From Astropecten irregularis (Eukaryota; Echinodermata; Asteroidea; Paxillosida; Astropectinidae), in the NCBI GenBank assembly GCA_963971285.1, contig OZ020255.1, positions 19,871,046-19,935,045 of the forward strand: DNA of 64,000 nucleotides, in the 5' to 3' direction. Position 1 is the stretch's first letter. Every line of letters begins with the position of its first letter. Of this stretch, positions 49,001 to 61,599 are shown one piece after another. Below the pieces are notes generated by a model. The model saw only the letters and a program-made list of their open reading frames with translations. It searched no databases and was not told where the DNA came from. The translations under genes were made by a program, and so were the position numbers.

Positions 49001-49255
49001 GAGCCTCTGTGGTGCTGTGGCCTAGTGATCTCGTGTGTTATACAGAGTGTGGGTTCGAGTCCAGCCAAGGGCTCATAGTGCTTGCATCCTTATTCAAGGC
49101 TATTTGTCACATTGCTTCTCTTCACCCAGGAGTAAATGGGTATTATCTGTGAGGGTAGATATGGCTTCGTTTCTCGATTAGCCTTTGTTCGCCTTACAGT
49201 GCAGCGCTTGCGCTTTTTTTTTGCTCGCCGGGAGTATACTCTCTAGAGAGTGAAG
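49001..49255 (+). mobile_element. tRNA-derived SINE with well-preserved Pol III promoter
   Basis: The head (49001-49073) has an A-box TGGCCTAGTG (49018-49027), a perfect B-box GGTTCGAGTCC (49052-49062) and complementary ends GAGCC/GGGCTC like an acceptor stem. It is followed by a body containing CACCCAGGAGTAAATGGG and GTGAGGGTAGA, which recurs in inverted orientation at 26735-26930. That second copy and the non-tRNA body show this is a SINE and not a functional tRNA gene. The 3' end is placed near the GAGTATACTC palindrome but is uncertain. Confidence 0.75.
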
Positions 49256-49259
49256 ATTG

Positions 49260-52200
49260 TTTTAAGAATGTGACACCAAATGACCGTCCAGGTATAATAA
49301 TAATTTAAAAGTGCTTACAGGCTTTCATCAATTAGCATTAAGTACCATCATTTGTCAAATTGTTATTAGTATTGTCATAAACGCACTGATTTAAAAGAGA
49401 GATAATTTTCCTTTCCTTTCTCGCTGGCTTTGGTTCAACTGACCCACGTTTGTCATTTCCCAATCGCCAATGTTTTGATTCAATTTAAAGGATCCTTCCA
49501 TGTTCAAATTAACTCCTTGCGTTAAGACTAATAAGCTTCCCATGCCATTTTCCATTGATTTCGAATTCCTCTCTCATTTGTTCAGCGCCTAATGGTGCCC
49601 CATTTTGACTCAAATTACTCGGAGATTTCTGTCTTTGTAATTTTCAGCCGTTTGTATAAAAAAAACTTCGCTGGCATGATGGATGATGGAAACATCAGGC
49701 TTTCCTAACAATTTTTCATTTCGTAGTAAATTTCAGGTCATTCCACCTGAGGTGTTTACGTCCATGGTGGCATGGAATCATTTTGTCACATTGTCACGCC
49801 ATGTGGATATGAGATTTCACAGACTTAGACAAAATAATGTACAATTGGAAAGGCGTTACTGTGGTTCTATTTTTGCTCTCGCTGAGTATACGAACGCCAG
49901 ATGGGAGCTGCTGGAGTGGAATTTAATAAAGAGTGGTGTGGAATTGTTTACGAATGATTATTGAGAAGGAGAGCTGATGTTGATTGTTGATCAAGGAACG
50001 ACCACATGGGTTTAACATTTACCACATTCATGTGGCAACATGCTTGAAATGATAACTGCACTGTTACTTAGTGAGGGGAATCGCTAAAAAAGGAAGGACG
50101 ATGAACTGCGAATATGGATGAAAAGGAGTTAATAGCATAAGAAAGGAAAATGTGTTACAGCAGTGGTAATACGATTATATGTACGATTAGGTTTCCTTAT
50201 TATGCAGGTATAATTATGCCAAATATGCCGTAGGCCTAGTTGTTTGTTTATTTTACTTTTTTTTTCATGGTAGCATAATAGCAATTGGGCCATTGTTCGC
50301 CGTAGTGGACCTTATATTTGGTCGAATGAGGGCGCTGTTAAGGGTGTCATTTTCGGGTTCATGTCAGGAAACAAAATATTCCGGGGGGGGGGAATAGGAT
50401 TGTGGCCAATCTGTAAGTCTAATATGCACATACACTGTCACCTCGCGTAACATTTTGAATTATTTTCTTTTTGGGATCTCATTTTGGAGGACAACTTCCA
50501 GTATTCTATAAATTAAAAATCATGCCTCCATCCGAATCATCATTGGCCGGGAGATTTCTTTTCAGCAAGAGCGGTCTGTCTACAGAACTGGAAGGAAAAG
50601 AGAGGCATACACCGCGTCCTAAAAGAGGTTAGGTGTGGAGCGTCCAAAGTAAACATCAAACTCATTTCGGTAACATTCCTCTTGAATAATCAATTTCAAA
50701 CGTATTGTCGTTTCGTCACGTTCATGACTTGTGTCTGTGATGAAGTCAAGTGAAACATGTGACTGGCCGTGCATGGTGTTGCATATTGGTTTCACACTCA
50801 TAATTAGTGGTGATGGTGTAACTGACTGATGATGGTGGTGGTGTGTGAATCGAGGAACACGGATGCTAAAACACTATTATACATCAGACCTGTGTATCTC
50901 GGTCTGACAATTAATAACCATTAGCGATGCCTCGTCACATGCGAGAAGGGACACATTTAACTTCCAATGCAGGAACACAGCCCAATTATAAAGAGGCCAA
51001 ACATTCACCCGGGACCTCATTACTGTTTTTCTTTCCATAAATTACCTACTAACTGTTTTAGCCGCCCAATCAACGGGGTCTTGTTACAAAATGGAAATAA
51101 AAAGTATCGACAAGAAAGACAGAAAAAGAGAAACAGCAACAACATAACAAACAAACCCCCATTTTGCACAGTTTTACTGCAAGCCTTGATGATTGTGAAC
51201 GGGACTTAAAAATAATTCGGTCCTTGTGTCAAGCGGGAAAGAATTGTTTTAAGTCAGACTGTTTGATAATAATGTATAATTCTGAGAGTATAATGTATAA
51301 TGTATTTATTTAGCAGCAGCTCCTTTTCTTTTAATTAGCTCATTTCGTATTGCACGCTTTTCAAAGACCTTTTCCCAATCGTTAACCAGAATGTCCCTTT
51401 GGCTATAATAGTACAGGATTTGAATACCAGTACAATCCCACCCACACACACACGAAGCTATATCATGTAAGAATGGACATTGAAGTGGTAATGAATTTTT
51501 GTATTTTGTTTTCTTGAGGGGGAGGGTTTTTATAATAGGGCCTACCTCGAAATGTTATTTGTGTGTTAATGCAATCCAACAAAATGTGATATTCATTTTT
51601 GCTAACCACAATTTCCATATTTTTGACACATGCATTTGACTTAACCATCCACTTAAGGAAACTGTCAAAATGTAGGGACCCAAAGAAAATAAATGTTGAT
51701 TAAATGGCTGTCCTCAACAACTCTGTTGTAGACAAACTTGGTATATAAACTGCTTGGCTATAGATCAAAGGTTGATAACGCCATCTCGGTAAAATGCAGT
51801 GTCCTTCGAATGGGAGATGGTGCACGATGATAAGTGCACGTATATTAAACGCACGACTCAGTCAACCGCGAGGTAATTTATCCCACCGTAACCTATATAA
51901 TTTTACACTCCCTTGTTGCGATTTGGCTCGAGTAATCTTCTTTAAAAGAGTGGGGAAGAGACAAAATCATAAGACGGTATAGCAAATATGCTTTCATGAC
52001 TTAAAATGTCCTTTCAAGGACACTGTATCACATCAAATCTACAAAGAGAGGATAGACTGAACCGTAACACCGTCCGTCTGGTTCCCTGTCTCCAAACAAC
52101 GCTAATTCAGTACAACTGGAATCAAAAGCCCCTACCCTTCAATTAGGAGGGCACAAATGCCCCGAGGTAACACAAACAGCAATGCGTATTTCGTGTCCCT

Positions 52201-53925
52201 ATTTTTAACATCTACCTGGTGCCAAATTCCTAGATGGGGCAAGATTATACCGCATTAAGTCCTGTTCGTCACAGCCAACGGCCTATTACAGGTAAACGGG
52301 AGAGATAGACAGAGTAAAAAATGAATTTCATATACCCTTGATCGGGATTAAAACATAATTATTTAGGTCACCTACTTAGAAATTCTGGTGGCCAGCCCGA
52401 CGTGTGCAGAGTATGGGAGAAAGACCAAACATCTGACTCGTGTCTCAGGCAATCGTGAAAGAATTCCTCGAAATTATTTACACCATAATTATTGATCACG
52501 ATTATGTTGAATGTATTTTAACGACGCTGGTATTTTAAAAGTGTTCGATCTTTTTCCCTTCGACCCCTTCTCTCTGTTGATCTTTTCCTGTCTTCTTTCA
52601 TATACCCAATTTCGCCTCAAATAGAGGGAAAAGTTGAGTAAACGGTTTCGGATAATTAATCGTTGACAAGGATAAATTGATTGAAATGTTTGGGAGGGCC
52701 TGTCGTTGTCCCGAAAGAAGGTAAGATCAATGAAGCGGGAACCTAGTCATGAGAGACAAAACTATCAAGTTATAGACAACAAGAAAAGGAGTTGGTACAT
52801 AATTATAAAGGGTGGTATATACCTATGGGTTATGGGACTGAAGATATCAGAGACGTATACTATATAGCCGTATGAGAGGTATACCAACTTGTTGGCTACT
52901 GATAACATCCTATTATTCTCTGCTCTCACACGCTATCCTGTGTATAGTAATTTGAGCTCCAAACTCTCCAGTTTGACCAACACTACCTATGAAGTAAACA
53001 ACTTGGAGAAAGATCAAGGATGTGATGTGGAAAGTGTGGAAGCAAGGACAGGAACGTGCGGACAAAGATGGTCGTAAGAGATATGACGAAAAACAAACAA
53101 ACTAAAAGCCATATGAATTCCAAGGTTAAGAAACCAAATTAATGGTTGGACCGACAGAATCACACCAATAGGGAAAATTTGTCAACGGATTGAAATACTG
53201 AGCATAACCACTATATACCTAACTGCATCCCTCCAGTAAATACATATCCGTGTAACGGTGGACAACACATATTGCACAACTGCTTAGTCGATAGATCACA
53301 TCGTTAAAAAGAAGTTTGAACCCCTATTTCCCCTGTACGTGCAATCACTGTATCCAGATTTCAATAACATCACGAGACATTGACAATGAATTAATCTAAT
53401 GGTCGGTAGATAGAGATATATTAAAAGCTTCTCGATATCAAGCAGTAAATTGTGGACCACAGCCAATCGTCATCCTTGATTTAGGTAGAAAACACGACAG
53501 TAGAAACTATGCGTATATCTTAAGTACCTGGCAGAATGCAGTTGCACACATCAGTCAATCTTCACATTAATGAATATTGCCTACTTCATCATACTTCAAT
53601 ATAATTATGTGACCTCCGTTGCAAAACATTCCTTTGTTGTTTCAATGAAGTGGTGCCCTTTAATGACGCTAAAAGCCAGTCCAGGTATAAAGCGGCTGGA
53701 ATAAGGAGAGGCTTTTGGTGGCGTATAGGAAATGGGGATGATGGATTCTACTGGAAAAGGATCATTCGCATAGGAGGTTATCGGATTAAGGAAGACATTC
53801 ACTGTATAGACGGAGGAGTAAGGCTCTCAAAGCTGATTCTTAAGTTCAAGCGCGCGAGGCTCACGCTTGAACATTAATTGGACGATACATGCATTCAAAT
53901 GGCACACATTATGTATAAGTGATGT
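49260..53925. other. no gene recognised; G10 at 50383-50392
   Basis: Contains a G10 run, a perfect 7-bp-arm hairpin TGTCCTTTCAAGGACA at 52007-52022 and several short frames without motifs. The 93-codon + frame at 49683-49964 is not recognised. Confidence 0.45.
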
Positions 53926-53929
53926 AATA

Positions 53930-53956
53930 TTTTCCTAGGAACGGGTTCTAGGAAAA
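53930..53956. repeat. short hairpin
   Basis: TTTTCCTAGGAAC and GTTCTAGGAAAA pair over 12 bp with one bulged base and a 2-base loop. No T-run or gene end is adjacent that would suggest a terminator. Confidence 0.75.
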
Positions 53957-54168
53957 GGAAAAGCTTCCCAATTGTATGCGCCGTTTATACGAGTTGTTAT
54001 AGTAAAAATAGGTGAGGGCCTTTGGAACTTTTAAGTTAAGCGGGCCTAAGACACCAGGTGACTGTTAGCAAAATTGTCGCTATAAACACATTCTACATTA
54101 CTGTTGCTCTGGTTCGTTCATTTATCTACACACTATTTTCAGGACATGAGAATACCGAGGACACAACG

Positions 54169-54245
54169 GGCCCGACTTCAACCCTGAAGAGGATAACCTT
54201 TTGGTACCACGGCTCGACTGACTCACTGAACCACCCCGTCGCCAA
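54169..54245 (-). mobile_element. tRNA-derived SINE head, minus strand
   Basis: On the minus strand GGGGTGGTTCAGTGAG (A-box TGGTTCAGTGAG) is followed about 45 bases later by CAGGGTTGAAGTCGGG, a one-off B-box. Spacing and order fit a tRNA-like SINE head. A short AT-rich body follows with no clear end. Confidence 0.5.
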
Positions 54246-54329
54246 CGGAAACAGAGTAGGAAGTTCACCGATTTGTTTGCCCAAAGGCCGGCCTAAATGA
54301 CATCTCCCTGTTGAACGCAAACCGTTTCA

Positions 54330-55793
54330 GGATTTCCTCTTTCAGAAAAAAATGTGTTTTTAATAGAAGGGAAGTAAATATCACTGGGTAAAAAGAGTCA
54401 CATCAATAATACCTAAAGGCATAAAAGAATGACAAGGAACCCAAGCATCATTGTTTGGTTTCAGTCTGGAATCGTACTATTTATAAAATTAACACTGAAG
54501 CCATTTATATCTGTAGAATATTTCTCTTTGAAATCTGTCAATATACAAGAAACTGCATGTCATACCAATTGAAACCGTTAAAATAATACGTTATAATCAC
54601 AGTGTTTTCACGTGATAGTGAGTTGTGTTACAAGCAAAACATGAATTTCCATATCCACGAGTTAACAAATGAGACCTTTAAACGTACGGACGACAAAGAA
54701 GCAATCGATTTCTACCCGGAAGTTGTCCAAACATCTAGTTTATTCTTCGTTTTCTCTGATAAGGACCGTTCCCTTACTCACTTAAGCCTTGCGTGCCAAC
54801 TTGCTCGTCCTAGCTAAAATGCCCCTTGCTATCAACCACTAGAGTATATTTTCTTTACAAACCGACCTTTATATCTGGGCCAAGTTTGCAGTTTCACAGC
54901 CAATATTTGTACGGAGGAACTCGGTTTGGTATGGGCTGCCTCTAGGGGGAGCATTGCGCACCGTACTGCCAAAAAGACAAAAACACAATCTTAACATGAA
55001 CAACCTCAACTTGGTTTCAAACCAAATTAAGGCATCTAATATTCTTTGCCGTATTGCAGCCGATATATTCATATGTGTACACGCGGAATAACATGCCGCA
55101 TGTGTTTTTGACTTCCTCTGTCCACTCATCTAGATATTAATATGCACATCATGAACCCGCCCTGGGAAAGTTGGCATCAAAATTATTCGGATCACGTTTT
55201 CTAGAAAGAAGCAAATATCGCTGTGAGAATTCTAAATGGCATTGTATACACGTCTTTAATGTGCATGAATCAAAATCAGCCAGTATATGATTTCAGGGTG
55301 TTTCAGGTGCTTTGTTCTCGAATATTATGATATATTAATAGTATTTCGGAATGAAATGTTTAGCTAGACTTGTTTCTTGTATGCATTTTATGAATGGCAT
55401 GCAGGGGAGCATTAATGTAACAGATCTACACCTAATCGGCTGACATGCAAGTCTTTAAATATATGACAATGAGGAATTATTTATACAATAAAAAATATAA
55501 CTAAATATAGAAGTATTTTTTGTTCGATTGCCCATGAAAAAAAAATCTACGATTCTGTTTTTTTTTAACAAGGTCGAGGTATCATTAATTTGTACCCCGT
55601 GAAGGTTACTGGATAAATTCTTTTTAATACGGGCTTCGGAGGTCCAGCAAAATAATTAATGAAACTCTCGCTGGGATTTTAATTCATTGCAAATCGCACT
55701 GGTGTTTACGTTAAGGTACATTTCAAATGGAAGAAAAACACGCGTTGTTCTGTATGGTACAGTCTCAATGTTTGGTGTCTTCTTCAACAACGT
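54330..55793. other. no gene recognised
   Basis: AT-rich with T- and A-runs. No motif-bearing frame or repeat boundary was seen. Confidence 0.5.
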
Positions 55794-56041
55794 GGGCCTT
55801 TTCCAAACCTCGGCTCCGGCTCAGGCTCCGGCTTCGGCTCCATTTCGTGACTCCATTTTTGAATAACAGGTATCAAAATAGAGGCTTTTGTTCACGGATT
55901 GGAAGTAGAGACTCTATTTTGAACAAGAAAACAGAGATTCAGCTTCAATGAGAAGCCACAACCTACATTTTCAGCATATGGATGACAGCGCCGGAGCCTG
56001 AGCCGGAGCCGGAGCCGGAGCCGAGGTTTGGAAAAGGGTCC
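55794..56041. mobile_element. 248-bp MITE with CGGCTC-hexamer-containing inverted repeats
   Basis: The left arm (GGGCCTTTTCCAAACCTCGG, then CTCCGGCTCAGG...) and the reverse complement of the right arm (GGACCCTTTTCCAAACCTCGG, then a CTCCGG tract) are inverted repeats of roughly 45 bp. They differ in the number and order of CTCCGG units. An inner pair, TCAAAATAGAG (55873-55883) and CTCTATTTTGA (55912-55922), makes the core a second hairpin. No clear target duplication was found, so the superfamily is open. No coding capacity. Confidence 0.8.
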
Positions 56042-56044
56042 ATC

Positions 56045-57720
56045 AGCACGCGCGCGCTCCTGACGTGTGCAATGGCTAAAATTCACCGCGTCACGACCAC
56101 CAGACTATCGTTGTAGTCTTGTCATCCAGGCGGTTTTCTCTCCGCTCGCGCTCCTTATTTGACGTAAGTACATTGACTTTTCGTTCTCGCATGCGGGAAA
56201 AACTGATAATTAGTTGAGACGCGAATCGAGTTCATTGCCACGGGCACGGAGTCAACGACCTAAATACAGCGCGGAGGGTTCTTCCATCACGCCGGAGCCG
56301 AAATCCTCGCCAGAGGCTACCGGGCGGTGAGCCCGTTGCGAAGGGGAAAGACCAGGTCAACGTTGAGAAGCACGACTTGGCATTACTATACCCATCAAAG
56401 GCTGGCAAGCTTGTAGTATAGCGAATCACAAGTATCAGTTATTCTGAATATGTGTATGCTTATTATGCTCAAAGGCAAAATGATTTTGTTAATACAGCGA
56501 CAAAAATTGTCTCGGGTTTGGACATCCGATGGAAGATAGTACAGCGTGTGTAGCAAATCGTTGGAAAGCTCTTTTCTAAGCGGAAATGCAACTTTTCCTC
56601 TGTTAATTGTGTAGATGTAATAAAAACAATCGGTTCTTTACTGACGATTATGTGGTATTATTATAAGTATTGCTACATGTTAGCTTGCTAGCAGAGAAAG
56701 ATTGAGGGTGATGTATTACTGTTGGCGTTTATTCCGTCCGTGGGAGGTTGTAAAGGATAAAGTCTTCATACCTCTGATTAGCCTCTGCACTCTGATTGGG
56801 TATCGTCCCTTGGCTGATGTGAGGATGCGGTTACGTACTTCGGGCGAATCGTGTACCATTTACCGGTGAGTTGGTGGGGGATGCGAGAGCCAGCGGTAGA
56901 GCGCAGAAGGCTCGGCTAATTTAAGGTGACGCTGAATGACCACGACTTCATTACAGTGTCAGTATATCGGACGGGTGAACACCGTTGATGTTTCCCAGGC
57001 CCTGTATCCAGCGTGAAGGTCCTTACGCTCTGTTCCTCTCGGCAGCTACACCGGTCGTGTAGCGCACGTCACTCCTGGTTAATCCTAAATTCATCAGAAG
57101 ATGCCGAGGCGAGACGCTTCTTACATCGTGCAAATGAGATGATTAACAAGAGCTATAGACTGATGCATCCGGCTGTCAGTGCCACTGTATATCGAGCAAA
57201 GCTTGTGTGCCTCTTGTGCAAAGCCTTTGTGTTTTAAGCTCGGTCACTTGGACGATGGACTCTACTTTTTGCATCGAATTATTTTCAAGTTGTCCAAGCT
57301 TGTGTCCAAATCAAACAAATTGTCATGGAACAGCAGTACGTCTGACTTGACCCGAGTCAAGCCCAGTACACATTTAGATAACGTGGGTCAATGTACACAA
57401 GTCCCAGAACTCCCACAGCCTCACTGGATCGAGCATATCATCTTCAGTCAATCCGTATAAAAAGTGACTCGGATCAACATTACGAACGTGCCGCTCAAAA
57501 TATCCCACAATGAAACCCGTGCCTCAGGGGACTAATGATTGAGTCGGGTAGATGAGCTCTGGTATACGAGACGAGTTGGTCAGAATCTCGGGCCGACTAG
57601 GGGCGAATGTTCAATGGAATAGTTATCCATGCATGGATAGGTCGACTTTAGTGACTCGACAGTATGTCTGTCGATCGGTTCGTTGGTTCACACGCCGGGT
57701 ACCATGCTCTTTTTTTGATG
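56045..57720. other. no gene recognised
   Basis: Moderately GC-rich patches (56880-57120) but no recognised exon or RNA. The end of this stretch may belong to the retroelement relic that follows. Confidence 0.4.
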
Positions 57721-57721
57721 A

Positions 57722-58262
57722 AGTGAACCAGCGATCAAGATCCGGATCTGTGCAAAACAACTGACGGTCTCCGTCGGAACACAAGTCATACAATATTTGG
57801 GGTTCCCCTTTAACGATACAACAATGATTCCACTGATTTTTGCCGGTTCCCGTTTGTTTGGACAGTGTGGCCCGTATCGGACCGATCCAGCGAATGCAAC
57901 CCCCAATATTGCCTTTCAGCTGACATCCTTGTGCTAACAGCACAGAGTACAGAGGCATCGGACGTTTGTAGACTCGGCGTCTTCAATATCTTCAAAATCG
58001 CTAACGATGAGAGAGGGGGAGCGCTGGACGGTGCTTGAAATCTCGACCAGATGCATTACCAGCACGGGGAGAATGGTTTGAGCAATGCTGGCACGGTGAT
58101 CTGGTATGGGTGTCACGTCCCTGCCCCGGGGGCTCTTCTGGGGCTCACCTCCCTTCTAACTCCCCCTGTTCCAGTCACAACCCCCCGTCATCACCTTTAC
58201 GGATGCCTCGTCGGAAATTCACTACATGATCTCCAAACACATTTTCCGTGCCGTCCCCTCTA
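57722..58262 (+). pseudogene. decayed DIRS-like retrotransposon: reverse transcriptase end plus RNase H start
   Basis: In one + frame, VGTQVIQYLGF (57773-57805) matches the (S/T)Q-x-I-x-YLGF segment of DIRS/Ngaro-type reverse transcriptases and is followed by FNDTTM, like their IDxxTM. In the same frame, 133 codons on, VITFTDASS (58187-58213) matches the RNase H start, preceded by a Pro-rich linker as in DIRS proteins. After a shift of frame, GNSLHDLQTHFP resembles the GWGAHLxDLQTxG stretch that follows TDAS in these elements. The frame is broken by several stops (TAA, TGA, TGA, TAA) and at least one frameshift, so it is dead. The tyrosine recombinase and terminal repeats were not found. Ty3-like origin is less likely because of the YLGF...TM and LHDLQ context. 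Confidence 0.55.
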
Positions 58263-58264
58263 GT

Positions 58265-61190
58265 CGCCGTGTGACAACACGCAGGTATGACGGTATGATA
58301 CACTCAAGGTTAAACAAGTCACTAATATATCGTTCTTTAGGCGTTAACTGCACACAGAATAGAACGAGAGGTCCCACGGGAAGAACAGTGGAGAGATACG
58401 TTCTCGTGGATTACAGATATCGAAACCCATCATTTGATGCCAAAAATCAAAACAGTAGAAGCAAGTGAGTTGATATTATTTTTGCTTAGAAGATTCCTCC
58501 AAGTTAAAATGTGTAAATCCATGTATTTGCCTTTCTATCAAATCGTACACGTGGAAATTTGGATCAGGCTCGTATTCGCATCAAATGCGAATGTTAAGAG
58601 CATTCACGATCTAAAACACGTGTTATGGTGCTATGCATGAACGTACGTATTGATAGGGGATATATTGCTACAAAGAAGATTGCTTAGGGGGATACACATG
58701 CACTGACACTGAACCACCGATCCATACACGCGCACAAACGCATTACCTTATCTTCAGTCGCCTTGGACCGAGTGGTCTTGAACCGTATCGTTTAACGTTA
58801 CACGGTGGCCACAATCTGACCAGCGACTGTGGTGCCGTGAAATCAATCGATTTGGAGGCAGAATGCTTCAGAAACTCACTCTCCCAAAAAGTTGTTGTTA
58901 ATAAAACAATCCGTGAAACAGATTATATCAATAGATAGCCATTCAGTCTTACCTTTTTACAAGCATCCATAGCTTGGTATGTTGGGCACCGTCGCTCCAA
59001 TGCCGTATATCAGTCAAGAGTGTCCATGTAAAGTGGCGCCCGGCCAGCCAGGCGAATGCAATAAAGCTATCCCGTCTTGTTCGCCCTTCTACCTCGTGTA
59101 CGTCCGTGCGTGATGGGTATCCGTGTGTGAATCCAGTGCACGATCGAGCTGCTCTATACAGTCAACCAGTCGTATACCAAGTCTGTTCTCATTTCTGCAA
59201 TGGCAATTGAAATGTAACATCTTAAAAAGCTGTGTATAGCGTATTCACAAAGTACCCGACCTTCTCAGTCCGGTGAATATGGGGGCAGATATAGAAAATC
59301 GCTCACGCCTGCGGTGAAATGCAAAGGAAAACGGCATGGTTTTTTATTCCAGCGGACAATTTCTTAGCTACAACGGGGGCGAACCTGAACGAAAGGCCCG
59401 GAAGCATTGCTAGCACTTGGCTTTAACCATCTGAACTGAGGGAATAATTGTCAAACGATAACCATCCATAATATTCCAGCCACGTCCCCAAGCATAACAA
59501 CTTCTGAGGCAAGAGGTCTGACATGCTGGAGTCCCCCTTCCCAGAATGGCAGCGCAATCCAGGGGCACACAGGCCGTGTTGGCTGCTTACAGCCAGGCAT
59601 AGGTGAGAGGCACTTGCTAGGTCCACTCACGGTTAATGCAAATTTGGAAAGGGTAAAAGGTGAACTTGCTAGGAACACCGAATTTGGGGATTGTTTTGAG
59701 ACCTCTTTAATACATAGTAAATGATAACAGGAATTTAAATTGGACGTGCGATGCCAATTAGTCGATATTATTAAGTAGGACGGTCGAGTAGTTTCTCGAT
59801 CTCAGGAGTCGGTGTATCTAATTTGTCAATCACGTCTCCGACTACTATCAGGTAGTTCATGAGTTCTAATTAAAATGGCTTCCGTAAAATCCGTAATTAT
59901 ACCAAGACGAATGTGGACAATTACAAGTGACTTTTTTCCACCAAGTAGAGTGACCGATGGACGGAACCAACCCGCCCATTCGAACCACTTTCCGGCCGTT
60001 ACCAAAATGTCTCCACGTCGAGTTCGGCTGTCTGAATGTTCAGCGGCCAAAATTTAATTACTTCATGTCCAGATTGATGTCCTCCTTTCCTTGAGACGTA
60101 CACTACAGCAAGGCCTCTCAGAAGAAAGACCGCATTTAATCTATGTAGCTTAACCTATGCACTGTATTAACGTAGAAGCTTAATCTGGTTAATGTATTGA
60201 GAAAATAGAAGGTGGTTATTACACTGAAAGGTCTATGCACTCAGTTCTAGGCCGCAGTGTAATTAATAGAGCTGGGTTTGTTTTAAGGAGTGGAGCAGCA
60301 ATTAGCGTGACGAGTTTACCGCCATTCTGAACATGCTGTTTTGGAACTGCGCGTGCGCGAGGTGTAGGGGGATTCCAATTGAGGGCACGAGGTGGTCTTA
60401 TTGCAACAACGCGCAGTGAACTGCGCATGGGAAGACAAGAGAAGCACGGGCGGGTGCTAGGTGCATGCTGCACGTTTAACACGCCAGGTGGTGGCCTAGT
60501 GTGTCCGAGCAGGAGCTTGAGGGCGGGCTCAGGAGTAAGCTAGCCCCATCAGGTAATTAACTTGACCACCATTAAAGGGCCCCTTGCATTGTTTTCATTT
60601 ACCAAGATTCCATTTAAGAAGATTTGGAAATAACCCGCTGCGGTTATCACAAGTCGTGTAAAATTCCTCCAAATGAAAGTTGGCAAAAAATATCAGGCGC
60701 CATGCTAATATGACACGCTGGAAAAAATAACTAAACTCAATAAAAAGTAGGCCCTATTGTAAGATTGTCCCTAGGACTATGTTGACGTTAATTAAAAAAT
60801 GGGATTCGGTTTGAAGGATGTGAAGCGTGTTATTCTTATTCAACATTGGGTCATTACTCGGTGATGTACGTTACGGTTCAAAGCTCTCTAAGTGCAAACG
60901 TCTGTGGACCTGTGCAAGGGAAATAAATATATGATATGGGATTTCGCAATCTACGTGACCAAGGGCGATACATGAGTGGGAAGTCGACAAGTGCTACTTC
61001 CCTGTCGGCATAATATTACGAAGATGGGCAATTTGAGTTTCCTTTTGGCTGTTCTTTTATAGCCAAAGGAAAATCTTCTGGTTTGTATCAAGTTTCATTT
61101 CAAATTGAGAAAGAGGAAGAGAATGCATTATGCAAGCGTCATATACACATCACTGGAAAGTTTATTTCAACTCATTTCACTGAAAGATGA
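58265..61190. other. no gene recognised
   Basis: The 87-codon minus frame at 60219-60482 is arginine/proline rich and overlaps direct repeats of GAACTGCGC (about 60345 and 60418), but no family is recognised. A GGTGGCCTAGTG word at 60490-60502 looks like a SINE A-box without a B-box. Otherwise nothing was seen. Confidence 0.4.
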
Positions 61191-61191
61191 C

Positions 61192-61340
61192 TTGCTGCTT
61201 CTGCTTCTGCTTCTGCTTTTGTTGCTGCTGCTGCTGCTATTTGTTGTTGTTGTTGTAGCTGTTGCTGCTGCTATTTTGTTGTTGTTGTTGTTGTAGCTGT
61301 TGCTGCTGCTGTTTTGTTGTTGTTATTGTTTCTGCTGCTG

Positions 61341-61371
<31 letters not shown>

Positions 61372-61480
61372 GCTGTTGCTGCTGCTGTTTTGTTGTTGTT
61401 ATTGTTTCTGTTGCTGCTGCTGTTTTGTTGTTGTTGTTTCTGCTGCTGCTGCTGTTTTGTTGTTATTGATTCTGCTGCTG

Positions 61481-61511
<31 letters not shown>

Positions 61512-61597
61512 GCTGTTGCTGCTGCTGTTTTGTTGTTGTTATTGTTGCTGCTGCTGCTGCTGTTTTGTTGTTGTTGCTGCTGCTGTTGTTGTTGTTG
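61192..61597. repeat. CTG/GTT-type trinucleotide array with 38-bp-based higher-order repeats
   Basis: About 400 bp alternates between (CTG)n and (GTT)n on the + strand. The marker GTAGCTGTTGCTGCTGC occurs at 61255, 61293, 61369 and 61509, spacings of 38, 76 and 140 bp. Poly-Leu, poly-Cys and poly-Gln frames here are artefacts of the repeat. Confidence 0.9.
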
Positions 61598-61599
61598 AA

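Noticed and set aside
49001..49073. Intact tRNA gene
   Set aside because: A- and B-boxes and acceptor-like ends are present, but no proper anticodon arm can be drawn and a SINE body follows, with a related copy elsewhere.
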